From: a virus
IMG/VR virus record: IMGVR_UViG_3300025818_000110
Span: 1 to 31,111 of that record
DNA: 31,111 nucleotides
Direction: 5' to 3' (one strand)
Shown: one piece after another, positions 17,058-26,351 of the stretch
How positions within the stretch are numbered: position 1 is the first letter of the stretch
Layout of the letters: every line of letters starts with the position of its first letter
Notes under the pieces: generated by a model
Databases searched by the model: none
What the model was told of the DNA's origin: nothing
Seen by the model: only the letters and a program-made list of their open reading frames with translations
Translations under genes and position numbers: made by a program

Positions 17058-18571
17058 AGTTCATCCTCTGTAGGGGGAGGTGGTTCCGCCGCCATTTCTT
17101 TGGCGATTTCTTCCATCTCCTTTTCACTTTGCTTTAAAATATTCTTTCGTACCCAGTTATCTGAGTAGAATCTTCCGAGATATGGCTCTACGCTTTGAAG
17201 CATATCAAGACGCTCTCGCATAATCTCTGCTTCTTTGAGTTCTGTAAAATAAGAGTCCTTCTGATAATCAAAGTAGATATCTTGAACAATCCTATTCCAG
17301 TCATCTTCTTTCATAATACCCTTAAGAAGACATTGAGTTCTCATCAACTGAATAAACAGATCCGAAAAACGTTGACGAAGACGATCGATAAACTTGAAGA
17401 AGTTCAGTTCGTCTCGGCTAATTTCAGAAGATCGTCCCATGTTGAAGCCGTTTTCTGCATCCATTCGGGAGGTAGGGACATGAAGGGCGCGATATACTTT
17501 CTTGAGGAAGTAATCAACGTCTTCCATCTCACCGAGGTTCTGTCCACCATCAAGAGTGCTGATTTCAGTTCCTCTACCACCTTCTCGCCTTGGTAGCCAG
17601 TAATCTTCAAGCATGTTCATATGCTTACGATCATCTTTGATCTCACCAGTGCTGGCATCATAGACCAACTTGTTCTGGTAACGATTCATGATGTCCTTGA
17701 GATACTGTTCTGCCTTCTGCTTGGGTAGGTTACCTACGTCAATATAAAAGATACGACGTTCAGGGGCACGAGAGATACGATAAACTACAGTGGCATCTTC
17801 TGTCTGTCGAAGCATGTTTAATGGACGGATCGCCTTCTGAAGATATCCAACAACTCGCTTGGTTCCTGAATCAATAATACCAGAGTGAACATAACAGATA
17901 GAATCAGGAGCGATCTTCAATCCTGACTGTGATGTCTGGAAGGAGGACTGCTTGTCTAGGTTTGTATAAAGATAAAACTCTTGAACGTTTTTAACAACGG
18001 CAACTTGAGTTCCATTCACACTCTCTTGTGCTTTCTGAACGTTACGAACTTTCTTAATTTTTGCTGGATCAATAGCACGAAGTTCAATGATACCTTTATT
18101 CTTATTTGATTCATCTAGAATAATATGGTAATAGATCTTGCTATCGATGTACCATCTTCTAAAAATTTCATATGCTTTTTGATTAAACTTGAGTAGTCTA
18201 AGTATTCCCTCAAACTCATCCTTCATTTTATTTTTGATAGAAACTGGCATATCAACTTTATCTAAATCAATAGAGACTATTGTTCTGTCTTGACCGTGAA
18301 CAATAGCCTCTGTTGTAATATCATCGATCGCAAGATCGACTTCGGGATATAGTGCCATACTTCTGTAACGGGCGATCAGATCATTTTCTGATTTGAAACC
18401 ACCCTGAAAGTCAACGTACTGACCAAAAACTCCACCACCATCTACGGTGAATGTTCCATCATATTCGTCTGGACCAACAAATGACGCTGCTTTTGAGTCA
18501 GCGCCATTTGTTGATTTTCCTGTTAGTTTTCCATTACGACCAATGGTAAAACCAAATAAATCAATTGCCAT
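17054..18571 (-). CDS. 20: gp20 portal protein
   Basis: The 505 residues compare with 524 in T4. Conserved portal features include LIARYRSMALYPEVDLAIDD (about 65-84), YYHIILDESNKNKGIIELR, then FYIDVGNLPKQKAEQYLKDI and ILEDYWLPRREGGRGTEI-like wording (MLEDYWLPRREGGRGTEIST). The portal forms the dodecameric vertex for head assembly and DNA passage by gp17. GGAG lies 7 bases before the ATG. It sits between tail tube and core genes, as in T4. Confidence 0.97.
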   Translation of the reverse strand: MAIDLFGFTIGRNGKLTGKSTNGADSKAASFVGPDEYDGTFTVDGGGVFGQYVDFQGGFKSENDLIARYRSMALYPEVDLAIDDITTEAIVHGQDRTIVSIDLDKVDMPVSIKNKMKDEFEGILRLLKFNQKAYEIFRRWYIDSKIYYHIILDESNKNKGIIELRAIDPAKIKKVRNVQKAQESVNGTQVAVVKNVQEFYLYTNLDKQSSFQTSQSGLKIAPDSICYVHSGIIDSGTKRVVGYLQKAIRPLNMLRQTEDATVVYRISRAPERRIFYIDVGNLPKQKAEQYLKDIMNRYQNKLVYDASTGEIKDDRKHMNMLEDYWLPRREGGRGTEISTLDGGQNLGEMEDVDYFLKKVYRALHVPTSRMDAENGFNMGRSSEISRDELNFFKFIDRLRQRFSDLFIQLMRTQCLLKGIMKEDDWNRIVQDIYFDYQKDSYFTELKEAEIMRERLDMLQSVEPYLGRFYSDNWVRKNILKQSEKEMEEIAKEMAAEPPPPTEDEL

Positions 18572-18606
18572 CTAGATTCTCCGTTCAATAATAAATAAAT
18601 CAAATA

Positions 18607-19122
18607 TCAATCAAAGGTCCAGTGATCGAACCCGATTGTAACACTAAACTCAGCAACTGCATCGGTAGTGTCATAAGAAAGATCAATGGTTCCAACTTCG
18701 ATTGGCCAACAATCAATGAGTTTGATTGTTTTACCAGCGGGAATATCACTACCTAGAGAAGTGTTGTTAGCAAGAGCGACACTCAAAGGAGCAACAGTCC
18801 ACTGAGCATAAGCCAAACCTCTTGTGGTATCCTCTAGACCCATGAATGTTTGTGACCATTCGATGAACTTCTCATGAATAGCATTTTCTTCATCACAAAG
18901 AACACTGATAGTCCAATCAGGGAAAGTTCTATCTCCTGCTCTCTTTACTTCTCTTCCCTTGAAAGGTACAGTGACAGTACCAAGTGAAGCAGAAGGCATA
19001 GCAGCGGTTTTGATTAAAAGACTTTCTTCTTGTGTTAATGTAAAGCCGTCACTTGATGTGACTGTATAAAGATTTGGTCTGATACCTTGACCAAATTTTC
19101 CTTTAAAATCTCCTAGTGCCAT
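18607..19122 (-). CDS. 19: gp19 tail tube protein
   Basis: The 171 residues compare with 163 in T4. The N-terminus has the LGDFKGKFGQGIRPNLYTV region, and a central GREVKRAGDRTFPDWTISVL is a hallmark of T4 tube proteins. Its C-terminal beta strands end in FSVTIGFDHWTFD. It polymerises inside the sheath to form the DNA channel. It lies 27 bases after gp18 with a strong AAAGGAG site. Confidence 0.96.
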   Translation of the reverse strand: MALGDFKGKFGQGIRPNLYTVTSSDGFTLTQEESLLIKTAAMPSASLGTVTVPFKGREVKRAGDRTFPDWTISVLCDEENAIHEKFIEWSQTFMGLEDTTRGLAYAQWTVAPLSVALANNTSLGSDIPAGKTIKLIDCWPIEVGTIDLSYDTTDAVAEFSVTIGFDHWTFD

Positions 19123-19143
19123 TTAAACGCTCCTTTGTTCTAG

Positions 19144-19151
19144 TATGTATC
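19144..19151 (-). promoter_or_regulatory. Weak late-box-like element before gp19 (GATACATA)
   Basis: Minus-strand GATACATA overlaps the gp18 stop, 22 bases before gp19. It differs at two positions from TATAAATA. The ATACATAC core followed by an AGAACA and AGGAG context is shared with the region before gp13. Confidence 0.3.
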
Positions 19152-20979
19152 AGCCTTCTGAGAAGAATGATCCTGAGTTGTTTGCGACGAAGTTGAGTTT
19201 GACGAACTGAACTGACTTGGTGGGCTGTAGGAAGATGTCGCAAACGAACTCACCTCTATCTACGACCGAGCCTGGGTTGTTTGATTCGTCACAAACAATC
19301 CTATAGTTTTCAAGACCTCTTCTGTTCTGAACATCGCGGAGAACTGGATCGATCTGGTTCACAAAACTACGTCTAGTGAACGCATCATTTTGTTCAAAGA
19401 GAATGAAGTTTGCTGATGTAGCAAAGGACTTCTCTAGGATGTTAAAGAGTCTTCTTACTTGGATTCTATCAAAGGCACTTGGCTTAGTCTGAAGTGTCTT
19501 GTCTCCCCAGAGAACTGTACCAGAGCCAGGGAAGGCTACGACGTTGTTGATTCCAGCAGAGTAGATAAGATCTCTCTGTGCCTTGGATGGGTTGAATGCT
19601 AGTTTATTGACATTCAAGATGCTACCTCTAGCATAACCACCTGGCGAGAACCAAGCACCGAAGTCGGTTTCTGTTCTGGCAAGAAGTCCAGCGATGTCAC
19701 CATTTAGCGGAAGCCATCTGGTGATACCGTTGTAACTATCGCTCTGCTGCTTCCAGTTACCATCCATTGCAGCGTATGAAGTGTCTCTATTGAGATCATT
19801 GTTCCTAGAATCAATGACTGTCTGGAAGGTAACATCTGATAGAGTTGCTTTGTTGGCGAGTGATGCAGAGTCTGCGAAACCATCACCAACTGGCTGCGAG
19901 ATGACTGCCATACAATCCTTACGAGTAGCAGCGATATCAATGACCTTCCGGTTAAGTGCGTCGTCTGCGTCTCCTGCGATGAGGATACTCACATCAGCAA
20001 CATCAGGATCGGCGAAGTAAGTGTCCCATGCGTTTTGCTTGTTGGGAGAAGTAACCGAAGTACCATATGCACCACCCTGAAGTGTGTAGGTGTATGGACC
20101 AACAATACCCTTGCGTGCGTCTGTGGTTGCTTCGTGTGCGTCACGAGGAACTCTATCGAAGCGAGTCTTGGTGCTTACGAGGGTTCCGCTTGCGTCCAAG
20201 TCAGCAGATCCGACTGTAACATCAACACCTAAACTAATTCCAATGGCTCCTATGGCGCCGGCGCTATAATCAGCAGAGGCTCCAGTGAGTCCAGAGAATC
20301 CAAAGATACTCTCGAACTCACCGACTCCATCGTCGATCTTGATGTAATCTGAGTTGGCGATTTGATACTTGTAGTAAAGTGCAGTTCCGTTGTCGTCAAC
20401 TGCGTTGATGATTGAACTCATTCCTTCGTAAAGTTCTAAGACAGAACCACTAGGACCATAAACACCCTTGCGATCAATAACTGCTAATGAAAGTTCATCA
20501 CCACTAGCACCGAAACGAGCAGCATATGAGGAAGTTGCTGGTCTGAATGTAAATGCGTCAGTGGTTGTTCCTGCGTCATATGTCATACCAGCAGTTACGA
20601 CTTGAATTTCAAGAGCGCCGTTAACCTGTGCGCCTTCATCCTTTGATCTGAATGTAAAGAATGTTGGTCCACCGGGGTATTCCGCAGTCAAACCAGCAGA
20701 ACCAGAAGTTGCTCCTGATCCTGCGACGTTTACGACTGTTAGGTTGTTTCCGTACTGTAGGAAGTTATAGCAGGTCCACCAATCGGAGCCATAACGCTCA
20801 ACGCTTGGAGTACCAAATGTTTCCTGTAGTTCCTTGACACTACTGATTAAAATACGTTCGTTGACTGGTCCCTTGTCGAAACGACCGACAAAGGCAGCGG
20901 GTGTGGTAGCGACAAGTGATACGATACCCGAGAAGTCTCGTTCGGTAACGTCTACACTGGGACTTAAAGTAAATGCCAT
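19150..20979 (-). CDS. 18: gp18 contractile tail sheath protein
   Basis: The 609 residues compare with 659 in T4. It opens with FTLSPSVDVTERDFSGIV, and AAFVGRFDKGPVNERILISS is typical of sheath N-termini. The C-terminal domain (RRLFNILEKSFATSANFILF, FVNQIDPVLRDVQNRRGLEN) is the conserved inner-lobe region that interlocks sheath subunits. It contracts to drive the tube through the host envelope. A perfect late box lies 36 bases upstream. Confidence 0.97.
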   Translation of the reverse strand: MAFTLSPSVDVTERDFSGIVSLVATTPAAFVGRFDKGPVNERILISSVKELQETFGTPSVERYGSDWWTCYNFLQYGNNLTVVNVAGSGATSGSAGLTAEYPGGPTFFTFRSKDEGAQVNGALEIQVVTAGMTYDAGTTTDAFTFRPATSSYAARFGASGDELSLAVIDRKGVYGPSGSVLELYEGMSSIINAVDDNGTALYYKYQIANSDYIKIDDGVGEFESIFGFSGLTGASADYSAGAIGAIGISLGVDVTVGSADLDASGTLVSTKTRFDRVPRDAHEATTDARKGIVGPYTYTLQGGAYGTSVTSPNKQNAWDTYFADPDVADVSILIAGDADDALNRKVIDIAATRKDCMAVISQPVGDGFADSASLANKATLSDVTFQTVIDSRNNDLNRDTSYAAMDGNWKQQSDSYNGITRWLPLNGDIAGLLARTETDFGAWFSPGGYARGSILNVNKLAFNPSKAQRDLIYSAGINNVVAFPGSGTVLWGDKTLQTKPSAFDRIQVRRLFNILEKSFATSANFILFEQNDAFTRRSFVNQIDPVLRDVQNRRGLENYRIVCDESNNPGSVVDRGEFVCDIFLQPTKSVQFVKLNFVANNSGSFFSEG

Positions 20980-21014
20980 TTTCTGTTCTCCTTAGATACG
21001 CTGCGTAATCACTT

Positions 21015-21022
21015 TATTTATA
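21015..21022 (-). promoter_or_regulatory. T4-type late promoter (TATAAATA) for gp18-gp19
   Basis: A perfect minus-strand TATAAATA lies in the 54-base gap between the gp17 stop and gp18, 36 bases before the ATG, followed by an AAGGAG ribosome site. Confidence 0.8.
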
Positions 21023-21033
21023 CTTTTACATAT

Positions 21034-22722
21034 TTAGAAAAGACCACTATCATTGGTATTCTGATCAGAATACCATCTATCTTTTCCATCCCAAACGCTG
21101 TCTTCTCCACCAGCATCACTAATAAATCCAAAGGGAGACATATCTTCTTCTAATTGTTCTATGTCTTCTTTGTATATATCTGTTCTAACGTCAACGTCTG
21201 TGAGGTTCTTGAAATACTCTTGTCGTGTGAGCCACCCAAACAACACTAAACACATCACCAAATCGTCGTGGTGTCCATCATCTGCCTCATATGACTGTTT
21301 TTTTGCCACAAACGTGGTGAGTTCTCCCACGATTTCTTGATCTTCTACTAGTAGTTTGTCTTCTTCTATAAGACTCTTCAACACAGAACAGCCTAGTTTC
21401 TTGACCACCTGTGATGTCCGAACACCAAACTGAACTGTTCCCTTACCGAAACCACCACTAATGGTCTGTCCCTTTCTGCCTTGGTGGGAACACATCAACA
21501 CGTTTTCATACTCAAGATCTGAGTACAAAACGTCTGCTACCTGACCACCGATATCGTTGATCTCAATAAGGCAAAATGCGTTATTATACTGCTCTGCTAG
21601 TCTCTTAACGACGGTTGGGTAAACCATTGGTGAAATAATGTTGTTTCTAAAGCGTGCTACAACTTTATATGGGGGATTTGTTATGTCAATCACACAGAAC
21701 GCACTGTAGTCCTTTCCCTGACCTCTGGAGGTATCCACAGTGATCACATAGGTATGTCCCTCTACAGGATCATCATAAACACAAAGTCCATCTGCATTCT
21801 TGATCTTAGGCTTCACCCAAGCAAGGGAGTGAATCTTGTGTGAGGATATCAAGGTGTTACTGGAGCCGATGAAGTCACACTCAAACTCTGACTGGAACTG
21901 CTGCTCGCTGGTGTTGGCAATGGTTTCATTCATCCATGCCTCATCACGGAGAGGACCGCCTGGATACTTAGGAACCTGAGACCAATGGACCTCGATCGGA
22001 ATATATTCATTCTTTCCAGACTCTCCCACCTCCTTGATGGCGTGCTTCCAATAATGATAGAACATGTTCAGTCCATTTGGAGTGGATACCATAAGCACCT
22101 TTGTGTTCTGTCCAGATGTCACGGTGGGATATACAGAACTAAAGAACTCTTCGGCAATATTATTTGGAACGTGAGCAAATTCGTCAAGGAAGATCATGTT
22201 AAACGAACCACCACGAATGGCAGATGATGATGTAGCAGAAGCAAGAACCTTGGATCCATTCTCTAGAATGATAGATCCCTTGTTCCATTCCACAATCCCT
22301 TGCTGTAGCCATAGGGGTAGATACTCGTATGCAAGTTTAAGACGAGATAGAATCTCGCGGGAGGTAGCCTGCTTGTTAGCGAGAATACCAACAGTCATTG
22401 ACTGGTTGAATAAAATGTAGTGGAGAATATAGGATACGATTGTCGTAGACTTACCACTCTGTCTTGGTAGTTTAGCAATCACAAAACGATTATTGTGGAC
22501 CTTAGAGATTATATCTTCTTGATAATCGTAGAGTTCAAATGGAATCAAACCCTCATCCAGAGAGACAACTTTAACATACTCTTTGATAAAGTAGGTTGGA
22601 TCTTGGGCACATTTCATGTACTCTTTGACTTGTTCTTTTGTAAAGTTCTGCTCACGCCCCGACTCTTTTAAGTTGGGGTTTCCCAGATAACCACTTTTCT
22701 TATCCGTCATCCTTTGGTTCAT
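21034..22722 (-). CDS. 17: gp17 terminase large subunit
   Basis: The 562 residues compare with 610 in T4. ATPase motifs are Walker A LPRQSGKST (85-93), Walker B MIFLDEFAH (176-184, D180-E181) and VSTPNG. The RNase H-like nuclease starts at VITVDTSRGQGKDYSAF with D330 as first metal ligand, followed by LIEINDIGGQVADVL and the DGHHDDLVMCLVL end motif. It cuts concatemers and pumps DNA into the head. The start is uncertain: ATG at 22722 and a second at 22710 both overlap the end of gp16. Confidence 0.97.
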   Translation of the reverse strand: MNQRMTDKKSGYLGNPNLKESGREQNFTKEQVKEYMKCAQDPTYFIKEYVKVVSLDEGLIPFELYDYQEDIISKVHNNRFVIAKLPRQSGKSTTIVSYILHYILFNQSMTVGILANKQATSREILSRLKLAYEYLPLWLQQGIVEWNKGSIILENGSKVLASATSSSAIRGGSFNMIFLDEFAHVPNNIAEEFFSSVYPTVTSGQNTKVLMVSTPNGLNMFYHYWKHAIKEVGESGKNEYIPIEVHWSQVPKYPGGPLRDEAWMNETIANTSEQQFQSEFECDFIGSSNTLISSHKIHSLAWVKPKIKNADGLCVYDDPVEGHTYVITVDTSRGQGKDYSAFCVIDITNPPYKVVARFRNNIISPMVYPTVVKRLAEQYNNAFCLIEINDIGGQVADVLYSDLEYENVLMCSHQGRKGQTISGGFGKGTVQFGVRTSQVVKKLGCSVLKSLIEEDKLLVEDQEIVGELTTFVAKKQSYEADDGHHDDLVMCLVLFGWLTRQEYFKNLTDVDVRTDIYKEDIEQLEEDMSPFGFISDAGGEDSVWDGKDRWYSDQNTNDSGLF

Positions 22723-23170
22723 CCACTATTTCACTAACGATCTTCTTTGTGCTTCTATTGGCATTGATCAGGTTCTGTAACTCTGATGTAGACCCAATGA
22801 AGATTGAGTTGTTAGTTGTTTCATTATTTTCAACTTTGGTAACTTCAACATCCTTGACCTTCTTATGAATGTCAATAAGATCCTTGTTCACATCGGCAAC
22901 AGTCTTGATGAGTTGAGCAACGACTTCATATGCCCGAGGATGCTCACCCTCTTCTGCTACGTTCATAATCCCCTGAATGGCGTCCTTACCGTTGTCGATA
23001 AGATCCATTAGGTTCTTTCGTGTAGCAAGATAGTCCTTCTTGAGATCAGGATCCTGAATATCCTTATGATCGACTTTGATCTCGGTTGGTTTTTTCTTTA
23101 CTATCTCTTTCTTTTCTTTTTCTTCAAAATCCACGCCTAACGCCTTTGCTAGATTTTTGTTGGGATCCAT
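22700..23170 (-). CDS. 16: gp16 terminase small subunit
   Basis: This 156-residue protein (T4: 164) has the central helical pair TRKNLMDLIDNGKDAIQGIM and HPRAYEVVAQLIKTVADVNK, the signature of T4 small terminases. These form the oligomerisation coiled coil that regulates gp17. The Lys/Glu-rich N-terminus is the likely DNA-binding region. The stop lies inside the gp17 start region, consistent with coupling. Confidence 0.93.
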   Translation of the reverse strand: MDPNKNLAKALGVDFEEKEKKEIVKKKPTEIKVDHKDIQDPDLKKDYLATRKNLMDLIDNGKDAIQGIMNVAEEGEHPRAYEVVAQLIKTVADVNKDLIDIHKKVKDVEVTKVENNETTNNSIFIGSTSELQNLINANRSTKKIVSEIVDEPKDDG

Positions 23171-23178
23171 AATAATTC

Positions 23179-24003
23179 CTATCCATAAGTGGGACCAATG
23201 TAGTTCCCGTAAGTATCTATCGCTCCAGTTACGCCGTAGTTTCCTAGTTCATAGTTATACTCATATGTGTCGAAGGTAGAACCTGAAGTATATCCTGAGA
23301 TACCACCAGAAACACCTGTCTCGAAGAACTCCATAGCACCAGACTTTCCTGTGATATAGTTCCAACTGCGAACATTGGTATCACTAATGAGTTTACCTGT
23401 TTTCTCTGGTCCGTAGATATATGTTTTTGCTGTGAAGTCGAATGTTAATAGAATATTTCTACGAGTATCAAAATCACCATCGTAGTCTTCTGCCAAAGTT
23501 GTGTCATTAAGAACAATAGGAATATCTACCTTCTTAAATAAATCGGTGAAGTTTACTGTGATGGTAAAATCTGGGGAGAACATTGGAAGAATCTGTTCCA
23601 TAATCTGGAATCCATCATCCATATTTCTAACCATAGCATACAAAGAAAATGTTATATTATATGGCACTTCTGAATATGAAAATGTAGTATTTCCATTTGT
23701 GTCTGTGGCAGTGCAAGTTCGATTTAATCTATTCTTTGCTCTAGTTGGATCATATGATATAGCAGTAATCTCAAAGGACATTCGAGGTAATGTTATTTCT
23801 ACTGTGGTTTGATTTTCATTGATACTACTAGGCTGATCTAGTCTCATCAAAAACTTTTCTGATGGACCATAAGCAAGAGGAACTCTAATACGATCGATTT
23901 GTGTTCCTTCGTTGTTTACACGGCGAATAACAATATTGTCGAATAGACTACCAAATCCAACAACCAGTTTTCTTACCGCAGCGTTATAATAAGTGCTAAA
24001 CAT
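23179..24003 (-). CDS. 15: gp15 tail sheath stabiliser / tail completion protein
   Basis: The 274 residues compare with 272 in T4. The N-terminus MFSTYYNAAVRKLVVGFGSL and FDNIVIRRVN match the gp15 opening, and IRVPLAYGPSEKFLMRLDQP is the conserved second segment. It caps the tail and joins it to the neck. Its ATG overlaps the gp14 stop (TGATG). Confidence 0.95.
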   Translation of the reverse strand: MFSTYYNAAVRKLVVGFGSLFDNIVIRRVNNEGTQIDRIRVPLAYGPSEKFLMRLDQPSSINENQTTVEITLPRMSFEITAISYDPTRAKNRLNRTCTATDTNGNTTFSYSEVPYNITFSLYAMVRNMDDGFQIMEQILPMFSPDFTITVNFTDLFKKVDIPIVLNDTTLAEDYDGDFDTRRNILLTFDFTAKTYIYGPEKTGKLISDTNVRSWNYITGKSGAMEFFETGVSGGISGYTSGSTFDTYEYNYELGNYGVTGAIDTYGNYIGPTYG

Positions 24004-24920
24004 CAGTAGTTACCCTCCGAGAATGGATCGGTTTCTGAGAAGTCTAACACACCTTGTTTCTCTACACCAAATGTATCGGCATCTCCATCTGGAGTATCTG
24101 TTACGACATTTTCTGGTACGACAAGATTTGTTAATGTGCTTCCTGTTAGATAGTATTCTGTACCCGACTTTTCACCTTGAATACTTTGCGTAGCACCGAC
24201 AACGAATGGAGTTTTACTTATACTAGACACAGTTAACGTGCTTGTATCAAGTGACCAACCAACAATAGTTCCTGTTGATGTGGCTTGTCCTAGTGTTGCT
24301 CCTGTGATTCCAGCAGCCTGGAAAACTGTTTCACCCAAGTAGAATCCAGATCCTTCGGTTACTGCGGTGCTTACGGTAAACTCTGTGGCATATTCCTTCG
24401 TGTTTGTCATCTCGTCTGGACCACAAACACCAGTATCGAACTTCTCTAGTGAGTATGTGAAAAGTTCTGCTTGAAGTAAATAAGTTTGATTCTTACCTAA
24501 CTGATAAAATGGATTTTCGTGTTCAACGAAGTTGATTTCAAACAAATAGTTACCAAGAGGGAAGTAAATCAAATCACCTTCCCGTGGTCTTGATAGTGGC
24601 TCTAGGTTTCCAACCTCGTCCATAAACCTTCTTCTAGAAACAACCATTTCAACTTTATCTTTAATCTCTAGTCCATACTTTGCTAGAATATCACCTTCAC
24701 CTTCAAAGCCATCAACGCTCTGTAGATACATTTCGATTTCATAAGTCTTATCAAACTGACTAAGAACATCTTCACCAAATAGTCTGTCCTTCTTCACATA
24801 CTCTCGGGGAAGATATAGAACATCCATACCCATCGTTTTGATTGCTTCGATGGTTAGGTCTTCCATTAGATTTTGTTCAGTGGAAGTGCTTTTAAAGTTG
24901 AAGTATGGATTTGTTGCCAT
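24003..24920 (-). CDS. 14: gp14 neck protein
   Basis: At 305 residues it is longer than T4 gp14 (256). NPYFNFKSTSTEQNLMEDLT, then GMDVLYLPREYVKKDRLFGE and DLIYFPLGNYLFEINFVEHE are typical gp14 segments. The extra length lies in a Thr/Gly-rich insertion in the second half (about 190-270). It completes the head connector for tail joining. It begins 4 bases from the gp13 stop. Confidence 0.95.
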   Translation of the reverse strand: MATNPYFNFKSTSTEQNLMEDLTIEAIKTMGMDVLYLPREYVKKDRLFGEDVLSQFDKTYEIEMYLQSVDGFEGEGDILAKYGLEIKDKVEMVVSRRRFMDEVGNLEPLSRPREGDLIYFPLGNYLFEINFVEHENPFYQLGKNQTYLLQAELFTYSLEKFDTGVCGPDEMTNTKEYATEFTVSTAVTEGSGFYLGETVFQAAGITGATLGQATSTGTIVGWSLDTSTLTVSSISKTPFVVGATQSIQGEKSGTEYYLTGSTLTNLVVPENVVTDTPDGDADTFGVEKQGVLDFSETDPFSEGNY

Positions 24921-24923
24921 TTA

Positions 24924-25730
24924 TTACCCTGTCATGAAGTCGATAGGAAGTTCGTATTGTAATCTGATCTCTTCTTCAAGACGTTCGACCTCTTGCTCTG
25001 CTTGCTGGTATATCTCTCCACCCTTGAGACTGACTCCGCCAGGTAACTGAATACCATCATACTTGAGCATGTTCATACCCCACTGCTTCTTCAACAAGGC
25101 AGTAAAGTATTTCTTCACCATTCGATCATTGAAAATCTCAGTGAAGGTGTTTGGGTTCAGAGCGGCATACGCTTCAACTACAATATAGTCTCCAACAACC
25201 GCATCCGTAGACCAGTCCATATCGATGTGTAGTCTATTTGTAACCTTACTGAAACGTATAGCCTTATCTGGATTGAAGAAGTCATTGATCAGACTATTGT
25301 AACGTTTAAAGATATCATAAGAAGCAAGAGGTTCAGAACCTCCACCAAAGGCGTTTCCTGTGTTGATACCAAATACGTCGTTCAATGCCCACTGATAACG
25401 AACATCAAACATGTTTGATGAAGAAGATTCCATGCGGAAGATTCTAACCACAGAAACAATATCAGATCCATCAGGTCCATTTCCAGTAGGACCATCAACG
25501 GGTGGTAAAGACGTAGTTGAGATATATTCGTTATCGATGTCAGTCTGTGTTATCTGATGTTTAAAGTAACATCGTTCAACACCATCAAAGTGTCGTTCGG
25601 TAAAATAATCCAACGCTTCGTCTAGTCGATCTTCTGCCTGCTGGTAATCTACATTGATTTCAACAACAGGCGCACCGAGTTTACGCATGGCATAATCAAT
25701 CAACTGACTTCTGGATGCGGGTGATGCCAT
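24924..25730 (-). CDS. 13: gp13 neck protein
   Basis: The 268 residues compare with 309 in T4. The N-terminus SRSQLIDYAMRKLGAPVVEI and DEALDYFTERHFDGVERCYF match gp13, and DRMVKKYFTALLKKQWGMNM is conserved near the C-terminus. It binds the portal and completes the neck with gp14. Its ribosome site AGGAGA (25738-25743) is buried in a 14-bp hairpin that carries a late box in its loop. Confidence 0.95.
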   Translation of the reverse strand: MASPASRSQLIDYAMRKLGAPVVEINVDYQQAEDRLDEALDYFTERHFDGVERCYFKHQITQTDIDNEYISTTSLPPVDGPTGNGPDGSDIVSVVRIFRMESSSSNMFDVRYQWALNDVFGINTGNAFGGGSEPLASYDIFKRYNSLINDFFNPDKAIRFSKVTNRLHIDMDWSTDAVVGDYIVVEAYAALNPNTFTEIFNDRMVKKYFTALLKKQWGMNMLKYDGIQLPGGVSLKGGEIYQQAEQEVERLEEEIRLQYELPIDFMTG

Positions 25731-25776
25731 TAAAAAATCTCCTATGTTCTAATGTATGTATAAGAACATAGGAGAT
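25731..25776 (-). terminator. Hairpin with U-run: terminator/attenuator that also hides the gp13 ribosome site
   Basis: Perfect 14-bp arms (25737-25750 and 25763-25776) surround a 12-base loop, and on the minus strand six T residues close the 3' arm (25737-25732). It would end transcripts from the 180-residue and adhesin genes. Any read-through RNA would have the gp13 AGGAGA paired in the 3' arm. Confidence 0.8.
25755..25762 (-). promoter_or_regulatory. Late promoter box (TATACATA) in the hairpin loop, for gp13
   Basis: Minus-strand TATACATA differs from the T4 late consensus by one base. T4 late start sites lie a few bases beyond the box, here near 25748, at the beginning of the 3' arm. Late transcripts would therefore lack the 5' arm and leave the gp13 ribosome site open. 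Confidence 0.6.
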
Positions 25777-25796
25777 CGTTTAGATTTTAGAAAGGT

Positions 25797-26339
25797 TTAC
25801 TTTTTGTTTGTATCCAGAGGAGTTCCATTGACTGTCACATTAACACTATCAACATCTTTCATATCCATCTGTTCAATGTAATGTCTTCTAGTAATAGGAG
25901 ATTTTGCCTCATCTGGTGATGATGGTTCATAGTTGGTAAATCCAGGCATCTTTAGAGGACATGATACCTTCGGATAATCAAGTTTACCATATTCATTTCC
26001 ATCCGAAACTAACCATGTTTGTTTACGATCACCACACCCACAACCACCGCAAAAACTTTCTTTAGGATTTACCTTACTTTGACGTAGGTATTCACATGGA
26101 GGTAGTTCACCTTTACCATGACAAGACAACACACGGAGTTGCTTAGTCTTCTTATCAATCCTATTATTATTGATTCCTCTAGAAGCCATAGCCATAGCAA
26201 AGGAACCAACCATTCCTATTCTATCTTTAAGACTTTTCTTTGTTACATCTTTTGCAGGGGCAAACTTTACTTTTTTTTCGTTTGCTTTCTTCTTTGCTTT
26301 TTGTTTTTCGATTCGCTTGTTGATGTCATCCTTGGACAT
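25797..26339 (-). CDS. Hypothetical protein with Cys cluster (possible metal or Fe-S site)
   Basis: In this 180-residue protein the first 40 residues are Lys-rich and the middle holds six Cys: SCHGKGELPPC (C73, C82), CGGCGC (C97, C100, C102) and VSCPLKMPGF (C127). The spacing suggests a zinc or iron-sulfur site. There is no signal peptide or clear membrane span, although GMVGSFAMAMA is mildly hydrophobic. It lies between the cysteine-rich adhesin gene and gp13, ahead of the terminator hairpin. I do not recognise the family. Confidence 0.7.
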   Translation of the reverse strand: MSKDDINKRIEKQKAKKKANEKKVKFAPAKDVTKKSLKDRIGMVGSFAMAMASRGINNNRIDKKTKQLRVLSCHGKGELPPCEYLRQSKVNPKESFCGGCGCGDRKQTWLVSDGNEYGKLDYPKVSCPLKMPGFTNYEPSSPDEAKSPITRRHYIEQMDMKDVDSVNVTVNGTPLDTNKK

Positions 26340-26351
26340 AAAGAGACTCCA

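Noticed and set aside
17195-17596. Plus-strand 133-residue open frame
   Set aside because: It is fully antisense to the portal gene, which has strong family signatures and continuous coding on the minus strand.
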